Shown piece after piece: positions 33,954-45,715 of a stretch of 64,000 nt of DNA; position 1 is the first letter of the stretch; the number at the start of each line of letters is the position of its first letter. Made by a program: the position numbers and the translations under genes. Where the stretch lies: the NCBI GenBank assembly GCA_948567375.1, contig OX419758.1:32741001-32805000 (forward strand), given 5' to 3'. The notes beneath the pieces are model-generated. The model saw nothing but the letters and a program-made list of their open reading frames with translations, was not told the origin of the DNA and made no database searches. Source of the stretch: Lunularia cruciata (Eukaryota; Streptophyta; Marchantiopsida; Lunulariales; Lunulariaceae).

Positions 33954-35216
33954 TTCTTTCCTAATGTACGTTGCAGAGTAAGTAAGGAAAGATCTGTATG
34001 CCTACCACCAATCTTTCCAGAAAAATTCAACTCAAGAATTTGATGAGTATTTCACCGGACAAGGACCCAAATGGATCACCATTCGATCCATCCCCCTTCC
34101 TTATTGGACAACGTTGCTTATTCATTGCAGTTGGCAGACAAAATACAATTGCAACAAAAACACAAGAAAGACCTGATTAGTCTCCTTTAGTGCTCCATGG
34201 TGGATATCTCTTTACTTCTTGTTGTGTTAGATAGTAAACTAAGTACTCTGTCACAAGGTCTACTTCCGTTTATTTTTCCTCCTCTCTCTTTCACTTTTTG
34301 ATCTTTGATCTCGCTTGTTGGCTTTTCTGAAAGCGCTTTTCTCATCGTTTACTAGCTAATATATCCATACCTATATTTAAAATAGTATCTACCAAAACAT
34401 AACTACTAATATCATTCATTCCCTTTTCATCGATACATTCATTTGAATAGTTCCACTTGCCTACTGGAAATAAAATTATCTAGCCTAGTCATTTTTCGTT
34501 CCGAACAATTTTACTAATGAGCAAAAGGAAGTCGAATGACTTTTTAGTTACTTATTATCCTTGCCTAGTATCTTATACTCATCATCATCTACCTGTTCCA
34601 ATCATTTCTATTTTCTCCTAACTTGAGTTCCATCTACTACTACCAAGAATAGTTGCTTGTTCATTTGAATCATTTGCTAGTGGACCTTGACAAAAGAGCA
34701 ATCAAGTCATTCAAATCGATCATTAAATCAAATCATTCGATTACATCATACACAAAGTGTATATGGTCTGGAGATTCCATTGGCAGTTGGTGGGTTTGAC
34801 TAGAGCGACCTAAGCCTTTGCAGAGAGCAGATCTTTGCTCTCTGTAAAGATACCTAATCTAACGCACCTACTGACAATTGAATCTGGTTGAAATTTAAAA
34901 ATCCTCAAATACTAGAATGCAAAAGGTAAAATGATTCGGAAGAGAAGATATTCAAATCCACAAAAGAGTTCCATGACACCAGGAAAAAGATAGCTGAAAA
35001 TATTAGCTTGCTTGCCGTAGAACACCAAAGCCAAAAGGAGTGAGTCACTTCTTGGCAGTGCATTTCTAATCCATCCCAAGATAAACTCCGCCACCAAGTG
35101 CTTCATTCACTTTCGACAACGAACTTGGGCACTTGTTATGTCCGATAGACAGGATTTTCATACCGATACTATTGGGGTTAGCACTATTTTACCTCTTATG
35201 TCTCATCTTTGTACGA
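33954..35216. other. Unassigned AT-rich sequence
   Basis: No ORF or repeat end was recognised. Some short forward frames (33,998-34,180) read FTGQGPKWITIRSIPLPYW, which has the flavour of a retroelement linker, but nothing decisive. Confidence 0.3.
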
Positions 35217-35265
35217 CTTGATGGGACTTCCCATTTTCTTGTTATCCTACGCGGTCGCCTTTTTC
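35217..35265 (-). repeat. GGCGACC module, copy 3, inverted
   Basis: The reverse strand reads AAAAAGGCGACCGCGTAGGA, then TAACAAGAAAATGGGAAGTCCCATCAAG. This is the cleanest copy and lies only 63 bp from a forward copy at 35,328, making an inverted pair around the AGAAGGTATGTTAC module. Confidence 0.65.
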
Positions 35266-35280
35266 ACGGTTTGAAAGGGA

Positions 35281-35358
35281 AGAAGGTATGTTACAAGGAC
35301 AGAAAGGAGTATACCACAATGTCATAATGGAAAAAGGCGACCGCATAATGGAGGGAGT
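35281..35358 (+). repeat. AGAAGGTATGTTAC module and GGCGACC module, copy 4
   Basis: 35,281-35,323 repeats 33,911-33,953 almost exactly (AGAAGGTATGTTACAAGGAC, then AGAAAGGAGTATACC). It is followed by TGGAAAAAGGCGACCGCATA at 35,328, a truncated form of the GGCGACC module. Confidence 0.6.
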
Positions 35359-36455
35359 TGACATCCCATGTGGTAGTTCGAAGTCGTTTGGTGCTTGCAG
35401 TTTCTTAACACTCTCGGGCCACATACGATAAGCGCGTTCGTTTCCAAGTGAATACGTTTCCTATCAAGAAGCACACAGCTTTAGGTTCAACTACAATAGC
35501 GGTTTCAGATAGCGTTTTACGAGTACCATAAAACTCCTGTAGAAAGATTACGGGAAGTCTCCAAAATCCGTAAGGCGTGCGAGGGCCAGCTTACCTAAAT
35601 TTTATGGGCAATTTTAAGGCACCAAGCGCATCAGATTTTGTCATCACTGTGAAATTCTCGGAAAGTTCACAACTGTTTTACCAGACCGTAATTCATACAG
35701 TACCAACACCTCGACCTCCATGATCAGCTTGACTAAGAGTGCAGGGGATCCAAAGGCGAGAGGGAAGAGATGTACAGCACGGCCGCTGCAAATATTTAAT
35801 GCGACAGTATTCTTCAGTCACACGGTAGTTTGATTGTCAGTCTTGTGACTCATAATCACAACCGTAGTTGGATGCTGATGATGGGGAGGGTCAGTCAAAA
35901 TTGTTGCAGCTGAAAGATCCAGTTCTGCCACGGCAGTTTCCCGGCTATAGTTCAACCTGGCAATGAGGTCGAAGGTGCTCCTCCGGGTGTGCTAGTCGAG
36001 TGCAATAGACACTGCTAAATGACAGCAGAGGGAAGAGGTGAACGGACTTTGAAATGACGAGCATCTCCCGCATTGAAGACTGAATATAGCTGAAGTGTAA
36101 TTGTAAGCAACTTGACTTGCATGAACCAACGAGGAAATGAAATTGTGAAGAAACAATGGACATCAGAGTGAGTACACGAAGGAAAGCAAGAAGGAAAGCA
36201 AATGCAGCTGGTCTCAAATCTAAACGGCCTTAGCCACAGAGATAATTATAGGATTGCAGTGGCACGCGGTGGATGGAGGAGGGAATAATTAAGTCCTTGC
36301 TGCTCGCTTAACTAGGTGCCCGGGACATGGATGAACATCACGGAATAATGGACTGATGGCGGGAAAGAGTGGATGTTGAATATGCAGACGGCAGCAACTC
36401 GAGTCACGAGCTTCGTGGCATGGCCATTGGATTATCCTATCTTCTTTATTAGAGA
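35359..36455. other. Unassigned sequence
   Basis: Nothing recognised beyond short ORFs on the minus strand (longest 35,945-36,217, 90 codons, no motif). Confidence 0.3.
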
Positions 36456-36507
36456 GAAAAAGGCGACCACATAGAACACATGAACGATGGGAAGACCATC
36501 AAGCCGG
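36456..36507 (+). repeat. GGCGACC module, copy 5
   Basis: GAAAAAGGCGACCACATAGA, then ACACATGAACGATGGGAAGA and CCATCAAGCCGG. It keeps the full module length including the GATGGGAAGACCATCAAGCC end. Confidence 0.6.
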
Positions 36508-37978
36508 TTTATTATTTAATTAATTATCTATCTTTAAGAGGTGATTGTCACCTACTACTAGGCTAGGGGTCGGAGGACGAAAGTGTTCTTGGGGACGGGG
36601 ACAACGGATAGAGACATTGGACGGAACTATATCTAGAGACGAAGATAACGGGTGATAATGCTCAACGGGATGGAGACAACAGACGGGGAGAGACGACGGA
36701 TGGAATCGTTTTTGAGGTTGGGGACAGAGGGTGGGTAAAGCGACGATATATGTTAAGGGGGTCCTTTTTGCCATGTGCATCATGCACGGGCTAATACTAG
36801 TAATGATAAAAGGAATGACAGGCCTGGTAGAGACTTTAATTAACAAGCAAAGGCAACAGAGAGGCCATTGGGCAGTTTTGTTGTTGCTCTTTCTCTTGTG
36901 TGTCTCTACGAGAAGGTTCCTGGCCTCACGGCGTAATTTGCTGTACGACGGACTATCCAACTCGCTGATCAGACAGACAGAGGAGCTCGAGTGAGATGGG
37001 TGGATTGGATGGAAGCAAGCAGCATTACAGCCTTCTTCAGCATATGTGCATATCTATCTGGCTGGCGAACCCATGTTTCCTTGACCAAAAACAGTGATCG
37101 AGACATGCCAGAGGGGATTTCAGCATCGTGGGAAGAAAATGCAATATCGAAGAGAGGAATCCGGTGCTAGCTAGACTGTCTCACTGCTTTTCCCGCAGTG
37201 TCAGCCGTGGGAGGAGGTGAGCATTTTCTCCTAAGGGAGAGAGAGAGGGCCGGGAGAAACGAGACTGCACTCATGCCGGCGCCGCTACGGTATCCAAAGC
37301 AGAATCCTCCCCAGCCCCGGGTCCACATGAGAGAGTCTCTAAACTGACCGGGGACGTTGACAGACAGCAGAACTAACTGCTCAGTTCTGTAAGCATGGAT
37401 CCAGGAATCAACTTACCTCCCGATCCTGCTGCACCCCACCCATTAATGAGTAAGCCCTGGGGCACTGGAACCCAATGCGCTCATCTCTACTCATGAGCCC
37501 CGGCCCTCCCCGCATTGATTGAATTTTCTGAGTGAGTCGTTCTCCGGTCTCCGAGTTAAACTTCGTTCTCTCGAAATTCCGAGATCACACCAGAGATAAG
37601 CCAGTGATTTGGTTGGTTGGGAACCCATACTCTCACCTTGTCAAGAAGGGAGAGCTTGGAGAATCTCTGATCTCCAGAAAAGGGGAGTGGCTAGGGCATT
37701 AACACCAATATTTCATTCCGTTTCCTTCTTTCTTATCATCAAATTATTATCCCCGACCATCGACGTAGATCTACGTCGAGTGCACCGAGACTGCCATTGT
37801 GGTGAAGATTCATATTCGTTCATCCATTTGTCATCGAGGATCGTGGGTGAGTCGAGGCGCAGAATATAGCTCGTTTCGTTTCCTTTCGTTTCTTGACTGA
37901 TTTCGGAAGCAAACAGACAAGCGCAGGGTCTCTGTCCTCCTCGCTCGCGTCGGGAAGAAATATCATTTGTGGAAGAAA
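36508..37978. other. Gene-upstream region with a pyrimidine-rich leader
   Basis: Sequence upstream of the acidic-repeat ORF. GC content rises from about 37,150, and 37,500-37,960 is rich in CT/TTCGTTTCC stretches typical of plant 5' leaders. A short forward frame (37,609-37,869) is not conserved-looking. A clear TATA box could not be chosen. Confidence 0.4.
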
Positions 37979-38584
37979 ATGGACGAGTTTGACATATCTT
38001 GTGACGAGTTAGACATGGTACCTTTAGAGGAAGAAGAAGAGGGAGAAGGGCATTTGGAGGAGCTGATAATTAGGATCGCAGAGTACGTAGAGGAGACGAT
38101 CGCGTTGGAGGAGACGATTGCATTGGAGGATGACAGTGAGAAATTCATGGAGGCGCAGCTGAAGAAACAGCATTTGGAGGAATGCATCGAGGCCATTGCT
38201 GAGTACGTGGAGGAGAGCATAGCGATCGAGGAGGAGCACAAAGCGCTAAAGCTCCAGGACTGCAGGAAGCAAGACATGGAAGCGCTGGTGGAGGCGATCG
38301 CTGAGTACGTGGAGGAGACCATAGCTCTGGAGGAAGAGGAGTTGAAAGAAGCAGTTGAGGAGTATGTGGTCGACTTGAAGAAAGCGTTTGAGGAAACGAA
38401 GCAGGAGCTGACGACTGTGAAAAGTGGAGTCCGTTTCCTCGAAACTTGGTACCTCAATAACCCCTCAACCACTACCGCCACAACAAGTATTAGTACTACT
38501 ACAATTTCCGGGACACCATTCAAAGGGACCGGGTCATGTAAGCGGGATTTCCAAGGGAATGTGCGATCGATATGTCCGAGATGA
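37979..38584 (+). CDS. Acidic repeat protein, 201 aa, function unknown
   Basis: The ATG at 37,979 lies in AAAATGG, a good plant start context, inside GGAAGAAAATGGACGAG. The protein is very acidic with a run EEEEE at 17-21. A motif IAEYVEETIALEE occurs at residues 33-45, 73-85 (with Ser/Ile changes) and 107-119, spaced 40 and 34 residues, and a fourth, weaker EAVEEYVVDLKKAFEE follows at 124-139. The Glu/Leu/Ile pattern predicts helices, perhaps a coiled coil. A Ser/Thr-rich stretch (about 162-179) and a basic tail end the protein. It has no signal peptide or membrane segment. No intron is needed. I do not recognise a family. It is the only long, clean, unbroken ORF in the middle 20 kb, so a real gene is likely. 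Confidence 0.6.
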   Translation: MDEFDISCDELDMVPLEEEEEGEGHLEELIIRIAEYVEETIALEETIALEDDSEKFMEAQLKKQHLEECIEAIAEYVEESIAIEEEHKALKLQDCRKQDMEALVEAIAEYVEETIALEEEELKEAVEEYVVDLKKAFEETKQELTTVKSGVRFLETWYLNNPSTTTATTSISTTTISGTPFKGTGSCKRDFQGNVRSICPR

Positions 38585-39192
38585 CGGAGAAGGAGGACAA
38601 TTTGATGCAGTGTGTGCAGCATCCATCCGTCATTAGCTTAACAACCCAATAAGTCAAGTAAGCTGCTTACTAACTAACTTCTGGTGATCGCTCACTCTTG
38701 CCACAACCACCTACCAAGAGAGAGAGACTAATACGTCTTCGAAAAATAATTTTTGTTGTACCATAAATTTGTATCGATGAACCAACCTGTCGGGGTCGAG
38801 AGGCTTAGAGAACAATCCTAGTGTACAATAGATCTTGTAGAGAACATAACAGCCATTTCCTATGAGCATTTTTAGAGATCCACTGTCTTCTCATGTGTTG
38901 ATCAACTCAAGCAACAATCAGCCGGTAGATATTTAATGATAGAAGCAGGAAGAATTAGTCAAGCTCGCTCGTGACGATCTGAAAATTTTTTCCTAGATCT
39001 TGGGAAATACCTGTAGTGCCGATAGCCTCGACGCCCCAGTGTAGTGTACATATGAGCAGAGATAACCAACTTCACATAGGCCCTATTTCACAACGTTACA
39101 AACACTAGTATCGTCGTCTAGAAAATACCAAATCTTCCTCAGACGATCGATTAGCAGTCAACTTTTGATCAATCGAAGGCGGTTAACCTCGA
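38585..39192. other. Sequence downstream of the acidic-repeat gene
   Basis: No ORF. It probably holds the 3' untranslated region. GTAATGTAAATATA near 39,299 is a plausible far-downstream polyadenylation region, but this is weak. Confidence 0.3.
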
Positions 39193-39222
39193 CAGCAGCA
39201 GGAGCAGCAGCAAAAGCAGCAG
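39193..39222. repeat. Imperfect CAG/AGC microsatellite
   Basis: CAGCAGCAGGAGCAGCAGCA followed by AAAGCAGCAG, about 30 bp, in noncoding context. Confidence 0.7.
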
Positions 39223-42200
39223 TGTAAGATGGATGTAGCATTACCCATAGGTTATTTTCTGTTTTTGAGAAAAAGAGAGCCTATTTGAGAGCTCCATTGT
39301 AATGTAAATATAGGGACGAGGAAGAGAATATAACTTCCCAGCAGCATCAGTGTAGAGAGATAGGTAGACGAGTCAGGATAAGTTACACATAAGCTCAATC
39401 TGGCAGGCAATTTTTCCTACGCTGGGCATTTCGTTCCTAGATCTGCCTGCCGCGGCCGCATCGCGCGATCTGTGAGCTGTGGCCGACTCAAGCAAGGGCT
39501 ATTGTACTGTCTATACATAAGTTCTTGTTATTGTTTCGACAGAAATTGCTGTGTCACTCGCATTTGAACGTAAATTGACTTACTCTAGTTCATTAGTTGC
39601 ACATTGGACCTATTCAGGAAAGATCACCTCAGGATTATTTATTTTCAAGTTGTCGCCCAACAGTCCTGAATATATTGGAGTGTATGATTGGCAAGCCGGA
39701 CTTTGATTCTCCATCTCATTCCTGATTGCGGATTCTAGAGCTTCTTGCATTTTGGTACGACAGACTCCAAATTACAGAAATGTTTGTCCATGTATTAATG
39801 ATGAATATCCGATTCCCGGTTTCGGTCTCCACTCTAATCGGCTCCGAGAGTATTTTGAGATCACATGGATCGGCTCCGCGGTAGGGTATTTCATGTTCTA
39901 CGTCAACTCTAAGTCTCTTTGCTCTAATCCCATAACATTCCACATCCTTGGCGGACTCTTCCCGAGGAGAAGCGGTGCCCCGATCGAGATAAGCGCATTT
40001 CGACTTGTGAACCGCTGCTGTTGCCAACTGTTCAGGAAATCTACGATTTGTCTCGCATTGCATCGGCTTTCATCAACTGGTAGCACGATCCGGACTTTAT
40101 GGCCAGTCGGTTTTACTCTACTTGCGAGAAGTTAGCACGACCACTTTCATCCATCAGGTATTCATGTTCTCGCTTTTGGTAGCACCAGCTTGTGATATGA
40201 ATCCAATCTCGAGAGCGCACAAGTGGGGTTGGGTGTCATGACCAAGACTCGTCAAGTGACTTCACCTTCTTGTGGGCAGGCCTGCACCACGATTTGACAT
40301 CTTCTACTTTCGTGCACCAACCGCGTACAAAATAGCATTTTGTGGGTGACATGATATCCGCACAGCTGTTACCAGAAGAATGGTTGAGGGTCAAGTCAAC
40401 GTGCCCACAGCCATTGCAATCATCTAAAGCTTCTTTTCAAGATCTTCAAGTGTCAGAGTCAGACACTAAGTCGCGTGCTGCTGTGTAACATTTTTTAGTT
40501 GGTCGTGTAGGGAGGAAATGAGAAAAACTGGACTTCAGGAACAAACATGAGGACAGATTCATGGCAGAGAGATGCCGTCGTTTTGGATTTCATGTTGAAC
40601 TTACCTCTCCCTAATGTGAATGCCTTGTGCATGTACAAGGGCGCGACACACAAGACCCTCCTCTGTCCATCCTTCTTTTGGATTTCAAAGCTTGATTGTT
40701 TACGATATCTGAAGCTTTACACAATCAAATTCCTCGAAGCTCCATACACCAGCAAAGTGGTCGGTATCATGTACTCTTTAACCCTCCCACAAAGGGATTG
40801 ATACTACATTGAGGTTGCAATTGACAGAAAGTAATGGTTGCCAAGAATGAATTCTATTACTACTTCCAATTGAGAGTTTGTAATAGTCTGGAAACAACGG
40901 GACCATGTAGATTCTCTTGGTCGAGGTTGTTTCAGCCCATTTCAACTCTTTCGGCCTAGATTTGGTGAATTGGGAGGTTACTTCTTGATCAACAAAAAAG
41001 TTGATACTAACATCACTCATTTTCGTCCTTCATACGACATAATGCCAGCTGATATTCTTAATGTTCATCCGACGCTCTGAAGAAATCCAAAGGCTCTGTC
41101 TCCTGTAACCGGTGGATCAGTCAGTCCTTTTCTAGCTACTCTAATAATGTCAGACCAACGACCGATTCTGCACAGCTATGGACAAGCTTGGCCACTAAGC
41201 TCAATTAATGCCTCGGGTAGCAGTAAGATTATAACCGTAATTCCAGTCACGGTCATGTGCGCCAACGGGACAGTTTAGCAATCTTCTTACAGGGACACCA
41301 AGAGTACTATTTCGTCTCAAACTGTTCTTCAGCGCGTAGAGTAGAACTTAGTCGTCTGGAAAGTAGACAAATTATTTCGCTGGGCTACACGGTGAACACA
41401 GGGACAGTTCCTCCTTTTGAACCTATCGGATGGAATGCAAGTGGGATACAGTAAAAATGATCTCGTTGGAATTCCAAGAGTCCACGACCTCAACAGTAGG
41501 CATTCACATAGTTTGCATCCTTGAATACTTGATTCAATTACTCTAACATCTTTTCGGTCTGGATCTCTTTTTTATCGGAGCTTCCTTGATAAGCACTCAC
41601 AGAATTTTGTATCCCGTCCACTTATGGTGGCCCAGACTATCTCGTCTGTTGGTGTCGTGGAACGCGGTCCAAGTGATTCGGCGCTGTGAACCGATAAAAT
41701 CATGTCCAAACAGCAGCAACGTCAAATCGAAGTTTCTTGTTCATACTCCCAGAACCATGGATTTAACCTCCACTGTCTACGAGAAGTACAACGTATGGCA
41801 TGATTGTTGTGAGAACAGTTGAAGGTTATACACCTCAAAACAATCTAAACCATGCAAGCTCACCCGCAACCTTCAAAACTCTCTGAGAATAGTGAGTTCC
41901 TGCGCGGGTAACCTCCAAAAGTTCTTTCTTGGCGTCATCTCCATGTCTCACATTGCCCTGATTACACTCATTTACAACCGAATAGTTCGAAATCTTCGTC
42001 CTACAAGTATTAGAGCTCCAACAGCTGCACCTGCAGAAACAGCTTGCGGAGGATCAACGCGTGCTTCTTGTCCTTTGTCTCTTGCTTGTGCACAGTTCCT
42101 TGCCCTACCTCTGGGAATTTGACAGGATCTGGAAACAATGTGCCCCAAAGTCTCGTTCTGACTAGTCACGATACTTCCCAAGTAGTTAACGAAGATTCAA

Positions 42201-42367
42201 TTTCCACCAACCGCTGGAGATCTTGAAGAAGTACCTACTTAAATGTTGATCCTGCAGTGCAGAATCAGGGAAAAACCAAAATATAGTAGCATAAGCCAAA
42301 TGGTAGAGAGAGCTTAAAAGTCTAGGGTTGTCCATTCAGTGACTGGATGTAAGAAGATTTCAAACGC
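39223..42367. other. Unassigned stretch with overlapping short ORFs on both strands
   Basis: The longest frames are 39,752-40,135 (plus, 127 codons), 39,716-40,063 (minus, 115 codons) and 40,547-40,801 (plus). None shows a motif I know, and opposite-strand frames overlap, so I do not call genes. It could be old degenerate coding sequence. Confidence 0.3.
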
Positions 42368-42410
42368 GAATAGGCGACCACGTAGGATAACAAGAAGGAA
42401 GGGAAGACCC
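42368..42410 (+). repeat. GGCGACC module, copy 6
   Basis: GAATAGGCGACCACGTAGGA, then TAACAAGAAGGAAGGGAAGACC. Very close to the inverted copy at 35,217-35,265. Confidence 0.6.
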
Positions 42411-43370
42411 GATAAAGAAGATTTCAAACTCCAAGTTAAGAAGACGGATTGCGATATGAAGATGAAATGAAAGATACTCTTTAACTCTTTTGCGAATAAC
42501 AGAAACCAAGACAGCTATACAGGTTTTGACCCATAGTTTAGTTTGAAAGATGGTCTTGATTTTTGGCAACATTTTAGTAGACTAGTTCCTCCTGCTACGA
42601 GTACTTCTTTTCAGGGTCGTTTTCAACTATTCTTGTCCTTAGGTACTATAAGGGGTTTCAAATTCCAAATTTCCCAATTTTGACGGGCAGAGTATCGCGA
42701 ATTATAAAATCTTGTAAAGTTCCCATAAAAGCTTTTTGTCCCATAAATAAATGAATGGTCTCGTAAAGCATTTTATGGGTGAAGTCATTTACGGGACTAG
42801 GGGGTTTAAGTCTTATTTTGACGAGACTTTATGAGTGACTTTTATGGCAAGTTTATTAGTGATATCCGGGATTTAATTAATGACGCGATTACATCTTGGT
42901 GCTAACCACGCATTATATGGCAAATGGAGACGGGAGAGAGGGAGTGTAAACGTGTAATTCCAGTTTGGAACAATTATCTCGTACTTTCCCCTTGCGGACG
43001 TCCTTCTCATCGTGTCAGGCGTGTTGGAATGGTTTGAAATGGTGCAATTTGAAATATAGCGTTATGTTATTCAATTAATGTGTTAGAATTGCTGAATAAA
43101 TACTCCTCCGTTCTCTACACTAGTTAGTAATACAAGCTACATGGCAAATTGAAATCAAAGTCCAGATTTTTCATCTTCTTCTACCTTGAGTGAACTAGGA
43201 AACATGGACAAATCTCCAACTCCCCTTCCAATACCGGTTCTTAGTTACATCGAATGTGGAGAACAAGCTGAATTTGCTCCCCTCCTTCCTCTCCCTCTTC
43301 AATTTCATGAATTGCTTGAGAAGATCATTGCATCCATCCCCATTCCCATTTCGAGCAGTGCGATCAAAGA
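42411..43370. other. Unassigned AT-rich sequence with a hairpin-forming segment
   Basis: CCCATAAAAGCTTT (42,723-42,736) can pair with AAAGCATTTTATGGG (42,767-42,781) with one bulge. No inverted-repeat element ends or target duplication were found. A short proline-rich frame is open at 43,186-43,401. Confidence 0.35.
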
Positions 43371-43738
43371 GTGTTTCCCTTCACACATACACCAAGGGTA
43401 GTTGTGGTGTTGCAGTTCACACACAAAGTAGCACAGGCAACAAAGGGCAAGGATGACCAATTTAGGATGGCTTATCACCACTACTCACACATATTGGACT
43501 ATTTGGATGATCCCGAACACTTTAGTCAGATTCATGGCAGAAAGAGTAAAAACCGAGTCTAGAAAAGCACCGCCTTTACCAACATGGCCACTTACTCGGT
43601 CTGGCACAAGAGAGGATTTACACCTTTATGAATTGTGATAGGCTTTACAAAAAATGCACATCATACATGAAATCCTATAAGGATACTTGTGAATGGAAAT
43701 GCATTTGCATGAGGGAGTGTCTAACAAAGAAAGACCTA
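43371..43738 (+). pseudogene. Unidentified degenerate ORF, Cys-rich at the end
   Basis: Across two frameshifts the forward strand gives protein-like text: VVVVLQFTHKVAQATKGKDD, DYLDDPEHFSQIHG, then LAQERIYTFMNCDRLYKKC and TCEWKCICMREC, ending at a stop about 43,736. The Cys spacing resembles a metal site but no family was recognised. Confidence 0.35.
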
Positions 43739-44029
43739 AAGTGAGGATGGAGAATAATTAAGGACAAACTCAACTATATCTGTTTATATTTTCATAGAAT
43801 GGATTTAATATTAAAAAATAGAGCCAATATATCTCCTCTTGCATTGGTTAGTATTGGAAGTGGTATTGAGGAGGAAGTTTGATACATGGATGGAACATGC
43901 CTTATTACATCAAATGTTTGGGAGAAAATCCTCCCTTGGATTCAATTCCAATTAGCATCTTGAGCACCCAAGTACACTCTTGAAATATATTTGAAGCTTC
44001 TTGAAATATATTTGAAGAGGAAGGTCTCA
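43739..44029. other. Unassigned sequence inside the Cys-rich broken gene region
   Basis: No clear coding. CTTCTTGAAATATATTTGAAG-like text is directly repeated near 43,980-44,015. Confidence 0.3.
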
Positions 44030-45540
44030 ATTGTAAGTGTACATTTGGAAATTGTAATTGTGGATTAGGAAGAGTTCACAAGGAGGATCATAGTCAATGT
44101 TTGACAAGAGAAAATGCTTGAAAGGAGATTGAGCCCGTGGAGTTGCAAGAGCCAAGGAGAATCACTCTAGAAGAGACAAAGATAATGATACTTGAGAAAC
44201 AAGAGAAGGGAAGAGTTGAGAATTTCTTAACAAAGACTAAACTAGAGAAGCATCCAAGGAGAAAGAGGAGCGGGAGATTGTAGAAGAAGCATCCAAAGTG
44301 AAGGAAGTTGACTCCCAAAAGAGAAAGAGGATTTCTAAAGCTTCCAAGATTACACCTATTGTTGCTTCTATATTACATGATTTAGCTAGTAATAGAAAAC
44401 GGAGAAATAAATCACTGGAATCAAGAGAGAGGTGTAAAATAGAAGAGATTGAATGCCAAGCGAGCAGCAAAGTTGGAGAAACACAAGAGAGAAGTAGAGA
44501 CCAAGAATATCTTGAAGATAGAGAAAGTCAAGTTCAAAGGAGAAAAAAGCTCCACATCAAAAAGTGAGAGGCAAAATCAAAACAATTTTATTTGATGATA
44601 TTTGAAGTAGCCCAAGCAAGAAAAGCACCCAAGGAAATCAAAAGTATTATTAACAAATTATCCAATATAGATTCCCATCCTTACAATGGCTCTAGTAATA
44701 GTTTCATTGTGGACCCCAAGTTCCCTATGATGGGTTATTGCCCCAATTCCACTCCTTGTGCTGGTGTAATACTCCGAGGACAAGAGAAGAGAGAAAACAC
44801 AAATTGTATACAGATTGCATACAGATGCCCCAAGGGAGCACCTTCTCTTTATTATATAGACAAAGAGGATCTCTTCCAAGGAAGCTCCACCATAGGATTA
44901 GGGACACAGATAGGTGACATGTCAGCAAGCTCCTCCCTTGGATTACTTACTTGGATGGGTGACATGTCTGGTCTAGGTCCTATCTGGTTGGTCAAACAAG
45001 CTTTGACCGGAGGCAATCTTTTAGGGAATCTTCTTGTAGGAATCTCAGAATCACATGAGTAAGGTACCGTTGGAAAGCTCTCGACAAGATAAAGAAGGGG
45101 GAGGGAATGCCAGCCTCTTATCCATTGGGGGGAGGGGGGGGGGGGAATCTGCACATTTTTGAGGCCTAATTCATCCGTTTAGGCCTCCAAAATTGCCTTC
45201 AAAGATTTCAGGCATATTTCGGTTCCTACTCTATTAGTAGAAGTCCCCTTTTGGTGATACCTCTTTCTAATCTGTTTATTCCATCATGTGTAACATCCAT
45301 CCAAATGTTACCAAACCAATTCTCACCTTTAAATCATATGTCTAGCTATTGGTTCTAAGGTTCTCAAGTCTATTTCAATTTCTGCCCTATTTGTAGAAGT
45401 ACTCTTTTGGTGATACTTCTATCTGATCTATTTCAACCATCATGTATAACATCATTCTAGATGTTACCAAACCAAATTTCACATCTAGATCATATGGCTA
45501 GCTCTTGGTATTACAGCTGGTTGGAACGAGAGTGAATAGT
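44030..45540 (+). pseudogene. Unidentified charged, Cys-bearing gene remnant split by solo LTR 2
   Basis: The frame reads CKCTFGNCNCGLGRVHKEDH near 44,033, then a Glu/Lys-rich stretch with one frameshift near 44,275, a stop at 44,565, and GYCPNSTPCAG just before the LTR at 44,765. After the LTR WNESE and a stop follow. The composition (charged linker, Cys clusters) would fit a retroelement gag or a nucleic-acid-binding protein; identity is unknown. Confidence 0.4.
44760..45520. mobile_element. Solo LTR 2 with GCTGG target duplication
   Basis: LTR 44,765-45,515 (751 bp), TGTAATACTCC...GGTATTACA, the same family and same orientation as solo LTR 1. GCTGG is present at 44,760-44,764 and 45,516-45,520. 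It carries the same internal duplication and an interrupted poly-G tract near 45,127-45,145. Confidence 0.9.
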
Positions 45541-45715
45541 TAAGTGTTGTAAAGAATAGTAAAGAGCTATGGTATGCTTAGGGATCTCCACTATAAACTT
45601 ATTTTATGTATAAATTTTACTTCTTTTTTCTATGTTTTCTCACCTTGCAATCCTTCTTGATATAACATGTTTCTTTCCTCCTCAACAATGCTTCTTTATA
45701 TGTGTCTCAACATTT
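45541..45715. other. Short unassigned AT-rich sequence
   Basis: Nothing recognised. Confidence 0.3.

Noticed and set aside
37963-38622. 219-codon open frame on the minus strand opposite the acidic-repeat gene
   Set aside because: It is the mirror of a Glu-rich reading frame (Ser-rich antisense). The plus-strand ORF has the ATG context and the protein repeats.
39716-40135. Overlapping ORFs of 127 and 115 codons on opposite strands
   Set aside because: No motif on either strand and nothing around them suggests a gene; left as unassigned.
42723-42781. Inverted CCCATAAAA/TTTTATGGG segment considered as a miniature transposon
   Set aside because: Only a short imperfect hairpin, without element ends or target duplication.
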